This document shows positions 1 through 6,182 of a stretch of DNA of 6,182 nucleotides, piece by piece (the stretch's first letter is position 1; every line of letters begins with the position of its first letter). The stretch is from NCBI GenBank assembly GCA_027295435.1, contig JAPUKX010000206.1, positions 1 through 6,182 on the forward strand, written 5' to 3'. Under the pieces are notes generated by a model that saw only the letters and a program-made list of their open reading frames with translations, did no database searches and had not been told where the DNA came from. A program made the translations under genes and the position numbers. This DNA is from Planctomycetota bacterium. Lineage in GTDB: Bacteria; Planctomycetota; Phycisphaerae; Phycisphaerales; SM1A02.

Positions 1-9
1 CGTTTGACC

Positions 10-1845
<1,836 letters not shown>

Positions 1846-1852
1846 GATTGCG

Positions 1853-1860
1853 TCCTTTCT
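1853..1860 (-). promoter_or_regulatory. Shine-Dalgarno for glmS GTG start
   Basis: Read on the minus strand this is AGAAAGGA, followed by a 7-nt spacer and then GTG TGT GGC. It supports initiation at GTG (1845-1843), which is also required by the conserved N-terminal Cys of the glutaminase domain. Confidence 0.75.
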
Positions 1861-1888
1861 ACGTTGGCGGCAGTACTACGCGGACCGC

Positions 1889-1905
1889 GGTCGATCGGAT
1901 CGACC
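1889..1905. promoter_or_regulatory. Perfect palindrome in the glmS/fau divergent control region (candidate operator)
   Basis: GGTCGATC-G-GATCGACC is a perfect 8+1+8 inverted repeat inside the 124-bp gap between the divergent glmS and RarA-tail starts. On the minus strand it lies immediately downstream of an AATAAT box (1911-1906), so if that box is the glmS -10, the palindrome would cover the transcription start. Its size and position fit a dimeric repressor site. No regulator is identified, and CGATC-type words are common in GC-rich DNA, so function is inferred from position only. Confidence 0.4.
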
Positions 1906-1911
1906 ATTATT
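1906..1911 (-). promoter_or_regulatory. Possible -10 box for glmS
   Basis: AATAAT on the minus strand matches the TATAAT consensus at 5 of 6 positions, and would give a leader of about 50 nt before the GTG start of glmS. No convincing -35 is visible 16-18 nt upstream, so this is weak. Confidence 0.25.
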
Positions 1912-1956
1912 GCCTCTGGGCCGGCTTGCCGCGCCGTATCCGGCCGTAAGGACCGC

Positions 1957-1962
1957 TAGAAT
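1957..1962 (+). promoter_or_regulatory. Possible -10 box for a leaderless RarA-tail/fau transcript
   Basis: TAGAAT (5 of 6 to TATAAT) ends 7 nt before the ATG at 1970. A transcript starting the usual 6-8 nt downstream would begin at or next to the start codon, which matches the known arrangement for leaderless mRNAs. There is no purine-rich Shine-Dalgarno sequence between the box and the ATG. A good -35 at the normal distance is not seen; the nearest TTGCCG (1926-1931) is 25 nt away. Confidence 0.35.
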
Positions 1963-1969
1963 TGTCCAT

Positions 1970-2254
1970 ATGGCCGATCTGTGGTCAAGCGAACGAAGGC
2001 CCAAGCGGGCGAACGTCGAGCCGCTGGCCCTGCGGATGGGTGCACAACAGCTCGGCCACGGCGAAAACTACGTCTCCCCACACGACTCGGCCGATGGATA
2101 CCTACCTCAGGACTACCTGGGCATCGATCGTGTCTACTACCGCCCCACGCCTCGAGGCTACGAAGCCCGCAATCGCAAACGCCTCGAATATCTCCGGGCT
2201 CGCCGAAAACGGCCGCACGAGAACTCAACCGCTCGGCACCTGCACCATGACTGA
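1970..2254 (+). CDS. Stand-alone RarA/MgsA C-terminal-domain protein (94 aa), possible remnant
   Basis: The 94-residue product resembles the extreme C-terminal domain of RarA (MgsA/WRNIP1 family), the AAA+ ATPase acting at stalled replication forks. The signature runs in the right order: LGHGENYVSPHD at about 28-39, GYLPQDYLG at 43-51, then VYYRPTPRGYEA at 55-66 and RLEYLRARR at 71-79. Full RarA proteins have LGHGEGYxYxHD, then QxYLP, then YYxPTxxGxE and a basic helix there. RarA is usually about 430-450 residues; here the Walker A/B ATPase and the lid domain are absent, and the DNA upstream is the glmS control region and antisense glmS, so no missing part can be recovered by frameshift. The ATG at 1970 is the only plausible start; it has no Shine-Dalgarno but a TAGAAT box just upstream. 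The stop lies inside the start of fau (8-nt overlap). It could be a decayed rarA tail, or a real small protein kept as a leader cistron for fau. The homology is firm in my reading; the function is unknown. Confidence 0.75.
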   Translation: MADLWSSERRPKRANVEPLALRMGAQQLGHGENYVSPHDSADGYLPQDYLGIDRVYYRPTPRGYEARNRKRLEYLRARRKRPHENSTARHLHHD

Positions 2255-2843
2255 CGCGAACCGTCAGGCGAAGTCGGGCATTCGAGCCAGTATGCGGGCA
2301 ATGCTTGCGGCGATGACCGACGAGCAGCGCCACCTTGGGTCAGCCGCTGCATGTTCCCGTCTGTGCAAACTCGAAGTGTTTCATGACGCCGCCGTGAGCA
2401 TGTTGTACATGCCGTTGCCCGACGAGATCGACCTCACTCCGGTCGCCATAGGATGTTTCCAGATGGGCAAGACCGTTTGCGTACCGAGGGTGGATTGGAA
2501 ACGCCGGGACATGATCGCGGTCGAAGCCACCTCATTCGACGACCAGTTCATGGAGATCGACGAGCATGGCCTGCGCGTCCCGCGTGAAGGCCGGCCGGTG
2601 CCGACGACGATGATCGATCTCGTGGTCGTCCCCGGGCTGACCTTCGACACTCAAGGCCATCGCCTGGGTCGCGGCGGGGGGTTTTATGACCGGTTCCTGA
2701 GCCGGCTTCGCCGATCAGCCACGACGATTGGCCTGGCTTTCGATGGGCAGATCATCGACCGGGTCCCTGTGGGCGACCGCGATATCGCTGTGGAAATCAT
2801 CGTGACCGATCGCCGTACTGTTCACGCCAGCGGCGCCGGCTAG
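2247..2843 (+). CDS. fau: 5-formyltetrahydrofolate cyclo-ligase (MTHFS)
   Basis: Cytosolic enzyme that uses ATP to convert 5-formyl-THF (folinate) to 5,10-methenyl-THF, returning this inhibitory storage folate to the one-carbon pool. The protein is 198 residues, the usual length for the YgfA/MTHFS family. Visible family marks are the N-terminal basic pattern KSGIRASMRA (Lys9, Arg13, Arg17), YMPLPDEIDL at 54-63, VPRVDW at 79-84, the hallmark nucleotide-binding stretch VVPGLTFD (127-134) plus RLGRGGGFYDRFL (139-151), and GLAFDGQ...VPVGDRDI...IIVTD near the C-terminus. The usual G(I/V)xEP motif reads GLRVPREG (108-115), a mild departure. The start ATG overlaps the stop of the upstream RarA-tail ORF (ATGACTGA), and no Shine-Dalgarno is seen in the 25 nt before it, suggesting translational coupling. 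The next gene starts 96 nt downstream on the same strand and may or may not be cotranscribed. Confidence 0.95.
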   Translation: MTDANRQAKSGIRASMRAMLAAMTDEQRHLGSAAACSRLCKLEVFHDAAVSMLYMPLPDEIDLTPVAIGCFQMGKTVCVPRVDWKRRDMIAVEATSFDDQFMEIDEHGLRVPREGRPVPTTMIDLVVVPGLTFDTQGHRLGRGGGFYDRFLSRLRRSATTIGLAFDGQIIDRVPVGDRDIAVEIIVTDRRTVHASGAG

Positions 2844-2939
2844 CCGTCACCGGCCATTCTTGAGACAATACCGCCGGGTCAAGATCAACGCATCGAACCC
2901 TCGCCAAGCCCCGCCACCCATAGCCACAGGAGAGCCGCC

Positions 2940-4151
2940 ATGGCACTGCATAGCCAAACCGCTCGACCAGTGAGCAGACGCAGTTACATGTATCGCCGGC
3001 CGCGACGACGACGCAACCGCACCGTGATCGCGATCGTCATCGTGCTGCTGGCGGTGTTGACGGGCATCACGTTGTGGTCGAGCAACGGCGCTGCGGGCCC
3101 GGCCGAGCGATTGCCCATCACCCCTGATCGCCCCGGCAATATCGACCCAATTCTCAGCACCGCGGCAATCGGTGACGCCGACCCGGTCGATTCCATCCCA
3201 CACGTCACCGCTGCCTGGCGGCAATCCTCCGGAGCCGGCGAAGCGTCCGAACCGCCGGCCGGCTACGCCACAGACTCCGACCCGGCATCGCCGACCACCG
3301 CCAACCGCATAGCGGCTGATGACGTACTCCCCCCGCAGCCGACAGTGCCCGGCATGGCGCCGTCGATCCGAGACCGGGACCGATCGCTGCTGCTTATGGA
3401 ATCCGGGCTTACGCTCGCCGAAGCAAACCGCCCCCTCCAGGCAAGGCAGAGGCTCACTTCGGCCCTGGAGTTGCAAGCTCTGGTCCCGAGCGAGGCCCAG
3501 GTGGTACGCGACGCACTGATAGACCTCAACCGGCGACTGGTCTTCAGCCCCGAGATCGTCGATGGCGATCCGTTCTGCCGCCCGTACGTTGTTGGGCCCA
3601 ACGACCAACTGGGGACAATCGTCAAGGAACAGTCCCTCGCAGTGGACTGGCGATTCATCATGCGGATCAACCGGATTCCAAGCGAGCGCCACCTCCGGGC
3701 CGGACACCGCCTGAAGCTGATCACCGGGCCGTTCCATGCGGTGGTGCACAAGTCTGATTTCCGCTTGGATCTGTACATGGGCTCCGGCGCCCGCCGAGTG
3801 TTCGTCGCGAGTTACCCCGTCGGCTTGGGTGAGTTCAACTCCACGCCGCTGGGCATGTTCAGGGTCCGCGCGGGCACAAAGCTCATCAACCCGGCATGGA
3901 CCAATCCTCGCACCGGCCAACGATTCGAGAGCTACGATCCGCAGAATCCGATCGGCGACCGATGGATCGGCCTGGCTGGGATCACCGAGGCCACGCGCGA
4001 CCTGATCGGCTACGGGATCCACGGAACCATCGAGCCTGAATCGATCGGCAGGCAGTCATCGATGGGGTGCATACGAATGCTGCCGAAAGATGTCGAGCTG
4101 ATCTACGAGGTGTTGATCGAGCAGACGAGCACGGTCGAGATCCGCCCGTAG
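2940..4151 (+). CDS. Membrane-anchored LysM and YkuD-domain L,D-transpeptidase
   Basis: Predicted envelope enzyme of 403 residues that forms or exchanges peptidoglycan peptide links using an L,D-specific cysteine transpeptidase. Order: a basic cytoplasmic head (RRPRRRRNR near 19-27), one transmembrane helix at about 28-46, a low-complexity Pro/Ala/Asp-rich linker (50-145), a short helical segment (about 147-200, LTLAEANRPLQARQRLTSAL, TPR-like), a LysM-like peptidoglycan-binding module (about 214-262, with the RPYVVGPNDQLGTIV opening and HLRAGHRLKL ending), and a YkuD domain (about 266-403). The catalytic block is intact: HGT (His361) and SIGRQSSMGCIRM (368-380) with nucleophile Cys377 and Arg379. 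The start ATG has AGGAG at 2928-2932 with a 7-nt spacer. N-in/C-out topology would place the catalytic domain in the periplasm. The gene is convergent with the porin gene, 61 nt apart. The family is clear; the precise substrate is not, since YkuD enzymes can make 3-3 cross-links or attach proteins to the wall. Confidence 0.93.
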   Translation: MALHSQTARPVSRRSYMYRRPRRRRNRTVIAIVIVLLAVLTGITLWSSNGAAGPAERLPITPDRPGNIDPILSTAAIGDADPVDSIPHVTAAWRQSSGAGEASEPPAGYATDSDPASPTTANRIAADDVLPPQPTVPGMAPSIRDRDRSLLLMESGLTLAEANRPLQARQRLTSALELQALVPSEAQVVRDALIDLNRRLVFSPEIVDGDPFCRPYVVGPNDQLGTIVKEQSLAVDWRFIMRINRIPSERHLRAGHRLKLITGPFHAVVHKSDFRLDLYMGSGARRVFVASYPVGLGEFNSTPLGMFRVRAGTKLINPAWTNPRTGQRFESYDPQNPIGDRWIGLAGITEATRDLIGYGIHGTIEPESIGRQSSMGCIRMLPKDVELIYEVLIEQTSTVEIRP

Positions 4152-4161
4152 CTGCAAGGAT

Positions 4162-4186
4162 TCACCGCCCAGCCGCTTTGCGGTGA
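4162..4186 (+). terminator. Weak hairpin between convergent genes
   Basis: TCACCGC (4162-4168) and GCGGTGA (4180-4186) form a perfect 7-bp stem with an 11-nt loop, 10 nt after the stop of the L,D-transpeptidase gene. On the plus strand it is followed by GTTTCTT, a partial U-tract; on the minus strand the following bases are not U-rich. It best fits a modest intrinsic terminator for the L,D-transpeptidase transcript. Confidence 0.45.
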
Positions 4187-4212
4187 GTTTCTTGGGTCGA
4201 GAGCCGGACAGG

Positions 4213-5616
4213 TCAAAACAGCAACTGGAGCTGCGTGCGGATGACGACCTGCGGCTCAGAGCCCGCCGCATCAAACCGCCATCCGGCAACATTGCTGTCC
4301 CAGGCCGACTCAATCTGAGATAGGCCGAAGCCGATGTCGGCCGACAGCTTTGCGTCGTGGCCGTCAAAGTAATAGTTGCCGCCCAAGGTGAGCAGAGACA
4401 AATCTGCAAAGTTGAGGGCCGCAAAATCGAAAATCCCGTATTCGAAGCGGGCGAACGCCTCGAATTTCGGGGTGAAGTAGGCCCCCCCTTGGATCACGAG
4501 TCCATAGACGTTGACGTCACCAAACCCCGGGTCGTCAATGATATGATGGGTCAGGGAGGCAAAGACGTTCGCGCCGCCCCACTCCGCCGACGCATCGATG
4601 GTCCAGGCGAACCACAGCTCTTCATCGCGTGCGGATCCGAAGCCAGTCCCGAACTCGTCCTGCTGCAGGTGCACGCCCACGCCGACCAGCAGGCCGAACT
4701 CTTCACCGGCGGGACTTGTGAAGTCGTCAAACTGCGCCCAACGTCCGGCAATCAGATGCTCATACCGCCCGGTCCCGGCGTATTCCGCCAGGCCTGGCGC
4801 GCTGAACACAGTGTTGGCCGGCGTTGTCCCCACAATGGCGAAACCGCCGACCTGGTCATGGCCGGCGTCGGACACTGCAAGGCTCAGCCGCGACGTATGG
4901 TTGGCATAGGTCAGCTCCACACCCTGCGAGCGACCGAGATTCAGTGACTCATTGATCAGCGACCGTTCGACCGCAAGCTGCCTCGTACTGGAGACGAGCT
5001 CTTCGCGGGCAAACGGCAGTTTGAACTGCCCGGCTCGCACGCTCCACTCGTTGTTGAGAAGGTACCGCACCCAAGCGTCCTCAAGGCCGAATCCTCCGTC
5101 GCTGCGGTCAAACCTGCCCCGGACCAGATAGGTCAGATCGCGGTTGAACAGATGCCCGCGAAACGCGAGCTTGGTGCGAGTATTTTCGAAGCCGTAGATA
5201 TACCGGTCCGGCCGGTCGTGGTAGTTCCAGACAAATCGAAATTGAAGCTGCCCTTCCATTTGCAGCTTGAAGCGGCCGTCGGGGCTGGCCAGGAAGAAGT
5301 GATCGCTCCATCCTGCAATCAAGCCGTCCTGAAGCAGGCTGGCGCGGACGTCGGCGTCGGAAAGCACATCTGCAACGAGGTTGCGGACCTCGTCGGCCCG
5401 CCGCTCGGTGAGCCAGGTGTCGCCGAGCTGTGCATGCAGCTCGTCGATCTCACCCCTCATTGTGGTCTTGTCTTCTTCGAGGGTCTCGATGCGCTCCAGG
5501 AGATCAGCGATTGTAGGCTGAGGCAACCCCTGGCCGGCGTCTGCGGCCAAGGCCGAAGAATCGACCAGCACCGACGCACCCGCCACCAGCAGTCCCAGTC
5601 CCACACTGCGTTGCAT
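4213..5616 (-). CDS. OprP/OprO-type (phosphate-selective) outer-membrane porin with coiled-coil N-terminus
   Basis: Predicted outer-membrane beta-barrel channel, 467 residues from the chosen start. A signal peptide (MQRSVGLGLL to about Ala24, cleavage after SALA) is followed by a predicted periplasmic coiled coil at about 36-66 (ADLLERIETLEED, then MRGEIDELHAQL). Next comes the linker RADEVRNLVADVLSDADVRA (73-92), a stretch I recall from planctomycete porins. The barrel runs from about 105 to 467, with alternating aromatic/hydrophobic strands (KLQMEGQLQFRFVW, AWVRYLLNNEWSVRAGQFKLPFA, QLAVERSLINESLNLGRSQG) and a terminal Phe (LQLLF), the classic Bam recognition end. The FG/QFK-P-F and VERS patterns match the porin O/P family; anion or phosphate selectivity is inferred from family only. 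The reading frame is open to a start 22 codons upstream (5682), but those residues are not signal-like, while the ATG at 5616 has AGGAG 9 nt before it. No PhoB-like box is seen upstream. Confidence 0.87.
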   Translation of the reverse strand: MQRSVGLGLLVAGASVLVDSSALAADAGQGLPQPTIADLLERIETLEEDKTTMRGEIDELHAQLGDTWLTERRADEVRNLVADVLSDADVRASLLQDGLIAGWSDHFFLASPDGRFKLQMEGQLQFRFVWNYHDRPDRYIYGFENTRTKLAFRGHLFNRDLTYLVRGRFDRSDGGFGLEDAWVRYLLNNEWSVRAGQFKLPFAREELVSSTRQLAVERSLINESLNLGRSQGVELTYANHTSRLSLAVSDAGHDQVGGFAIVGTTPANTVFSAPGLAEYAGTGRYEHLIAGRWAQFDDFTSPAGEEFGLLVGVGVHLQQDEFGTGFGSARDEELWFAWTIDASAEWGGANVFASLTHHIIDDPGFGDVNVYGLVIQGGAYFTPKFEAFARFEYGIFDFAALNFADLSLLTLGGNYYFDGHDAKLSADIGFGLSQIESAWDSNVAGWRFDAAGSEPQVVIRTQLQLLF

Positions 5617-5625
5617 CTCACCCAA

Positions 5626-5630
5626 CTCCT
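5626..5630 (-). promoter_or_regulatory. Shine-Dalgarno deciding the porin start
   Basis: AGGAG on the minus strand, with a 9-nt spacer to ATG at 5616-5614. It places the start directly at the signal peptide (MQRSVGLGLL) and argues against the longer reading beginning at 5682. Confidence 0.7.
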
Positions 5631-5660
5631 GGAGAGGCTCTGGGCGACACTTCGGCGCGG

Positions 5661-5740
5661 CGATACACCCGCCGATCGCCATTCCACCGGCGGCGCCTCA
5701 CGACTCCCAGCGACCGAAGGCGCCTCGATGGGGTGTATCG
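5661..5740. repeat. 10-bp inverted pair upstream of porin gene
   Basis: CGATACACCC at 5661-5670 is matched exactly by GGGTGTATCG at 5731-5740, with centres 70 bp apart and 45-124 bp upstream of the porin start. The arms are too far apart for a compact hairpin but could be paired protein-binding half-sites. Chance is possible. Confidence 0.35.
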
Positions 5741-5895
5741 ACCGAGCAGGAGCGCGACTTGTCTCGAAGCGGATTGAAGCTTTGAACCCAGAGATATCGC
5801 TCGCGAGGTCCGAGTCCCTGTGATATCGGAACTACAGCGGCCACTGAGCAATTGGTGTGGCCGTCACGAGCCGCGCCCGTCCTAACCCGAACTGA

Positions 5896-6059
5896 TCACC
5901 GCAGAGCCGCAGAGGGCGCAGAGAGTTGAAAAGGCGATGCCAATAAACGCCAACGCCCTTGGCCAGCCACGACAGCCTGGATTGTTCAATGCTTTGGATC
6001 GACGGCTGCATCGCACCTTCTCTTGACTCTCCTCTGCGTTCCCTGCGGCTCTGCGGTGA
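5896..6059. mobile_element. Miniature inverted-repeat element of the CACCGCAGAG type, no coding content
   Basis: The left arm begins TCACCGCAGAGCCGCAGAGG (5896 on, to about 5926), and the right arm (6026-6059), reverse-complemented, begins TCACCGCAGAGCCGCAGGGA. The first 17 bases are identical and the arms stay alignable with small gaps for over 30 nt. Pairing resumes inward: AAGGCGATGC (5931-5940) against AAGGTGCGATGC from 6019-6008, leaving a unique centre of about 67 nt. TGA flanks both ends (5893-5895 and 6060-6062), which could be a 3-bp target duplication or chance. Short readings through the arms give the familiar HHRRAAGNAEE and LCALCGSAV type peptides; I recall repeats of this kind flanking GxxExxY-family genes and scattered in many environmental genomes. 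No transposase or GxxExxY gene is inside, so if mobile it is non-autonomous. It could instead be a REP-like structural repeat. Confidence 0.7.
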
Positions 6060-6082
6060 TGAATGATGCGGGCTGGCATCAC

Positions 6083-6122
6083 AAAAAAGAAACGACCGGC
6101 CGGGGATGCCGGCCGGTCGATT
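6083..6122 (-). terminator. Strong intrinsic terminator hairpin for a gene entering from the right
   Basis: CGACCGGCCGG (6093-6103) and CCGGCCGGTCG (6109-6119) form a perfect 11-bp GC-rich stem with a 5-nt loop (6104-6108). On the minus strand the stem is followed directly by TTTCTTTTTT (6092-6083), a good U-tract; on the plus strand only ATTGGTTTT follows, so it may work weakly both ways. It lies 11 nt beyond the stop codon of the partial minus-strand reading frame at the window edge. Confidence 0.8.
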
Positions 6123-6130
6123 GGTTTTCG

Positions 6131-6182
6131 TCAATGCCCCGTGCGGGGGGATTGGCCGATCGGGTCTAGCCCGTTTAGAACA
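6131..6182 (-). CDS. Probable 3' end of an unidentified minus-strand gene
   Basis: One minus-strand frame is open from the window edge and ends with TGA at 6133-6131, reading VLNGLDPIGQSPRTGH for the last 16 residues. The other two frames are less likely: one stops at once, and one runs through the terminator. Support is positional: the stop sits just before a strong minus-strand terminator, the normal arrangement for a gene end. The peptide is too short to assign a family. It could be chance. Confidence 0.35.
   Translation of the reverse strand, partial: VLNGLDPIGQSPRTGH

Larger units (their letters stand above)
5617..5895. other. Non-coding upstream region of the porin gene
   Basis: About 280 bp with no convincing ORF on either strand; translations here lack any family resemblance. 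It must hold the porin promoter on the minus strand, but I see no clear -35/-10 pair. Visible structure: an exact 10-bp inverted pair CGATACACCC/GGGTGTATCG (5661-5670 and 5731-5740), a GGCGCCTC direct repeat (5692-5699 and 5719-5726), and two GATATCG copies 29 bp apart (5793-5799 and 5822-5828) flanking a CTCGCGAG palindrome (5800-5807). Confidence 0.6.

Noticed and set aside
1846..1969. glmS ribozyme upstream of glmS
   Set aside because: The gap is only 124 bp and shared with a divergent gene; no ribozyme core is recognisable, and the known ribozyme is a Gram-positive feature.
2831..2854. Possible terminator after fau (GCCGG...CCGGC around the stop codon)
   Set aside because: The stem is 5 bp, includes the coding end and has no U-tract after it, so fau may read through into the next gene.
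2847..4022. 391-codon minus-strand open frame opposite the L,D-transpeptidase
   Set aside because: It is the antisense shadow of a gene with an intact catalytic motif; the translation is Arg/Gly/Asp-rich without recognisable domains.
4357..4947. Plus-strand frames of 196 and 103 codons opposite the porin, and a 223-codon frame at 5152-5823
   Set aside because: Antisense to the porin gene; no signal, motif or start context supports them.
5617..5682. Longer porin start 22 codons upstream
   Set aside because: The added residues (MAIGGCIAAPKCRPEPLQELGE region) would bury the signal peptide, and the AGGAG sequence fits the ATG at 5616.
5832..6134. Minus-strand frames of 100 and 66 codons across the inverted-repeat element
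   Set aside because: They read through the repeat arms and, for the longer one, through the terminator stem. The peptides are typical spurious readings of this repeat type.
6137..6176. Small hairpins CCCCGTGCGGGG and CGGGTCTAGCCCG near the right edge
   Set aside because: Stems of 4 bp in GC-rich DNA, inside the probable gene end; expected by chance.

Overview
The window is high-GC (roughly 60%+) bacterial chromosome with an ordinary housekeeping and envelope gene set. The best guess for the source is a planctomycete, possibly Phycisphaerae. This rests on the type of outer-membrane porin (a signal peptide, then a coiled coil, then a conserved linker, then an OprP-like barrel), on the GTAMHA form of the GlmS sugar-phosphate loop, and on a CACCGCAGAG-type inverted-repeat element of a kind I recall as common in environmental planctomycete genomes. 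The assignment is an inference from remembered family resemblance, not from a search.

Layout, left to right. (1) 10-1845, minus: complete glmS, glucosamine-6-phosphate synthase, with a GTG start and a good Shine-Dalgarno sequence. (2) 1846-1969: short divergent control region with a perfect 8+1+8 palindrome and, at its right edge, a TAGAAT box 7 nt before the next start codon. (3) 1970-2254, plus: a 94-residue protein that looks like only the C-terminal domain of the replication-associated ATPase RarA/MgsA, with no ATPase part anywhere nearby. (4) 2247-2843, plus: 5-formyltetrahydrofolate cyclo-ligase, overlapping the RarA-tail ORF by 8 nt (ATGACTGA) and lacking its own Shine-Dalgarno. (5) 2940-4151, plus: membrane-anchored LysM plus YkuD L,D-transpeptidase. 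(6) 4152-4212: convergent gap with a weak hairpin. (7) 4213-5616, minus: phosphate-selective-type porin. (8) 5617-6130: non-coding, holding the porin upstream region, a 164-bp inverted-repeat element and a strong terminator hairpin. (9) 6131-6182, minus: probable last 16 codons of a gene entering from the right.

Functionally, GlmS makes the amino sugar precursor of peptidoglycan (and LPS), the L,D-transpeptidase would cross-link or modify peptidoglycan, and the porin would sit in the outer membrane and could be tethered to the wall by its coiled coil. So three of the genes concern a diderm cell envelope. The fau gene is folate housekeeping.

The most interesting point is the RarA-tail ORF with fau: an apparently leaderless, domain-only small cistron whose stop overlaps the start of an SD-less enzyme gene. 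The second is the inverted-repeat element at 5896-6059. I do not see a defence system, CRISPR array, tRNA or rRNA.
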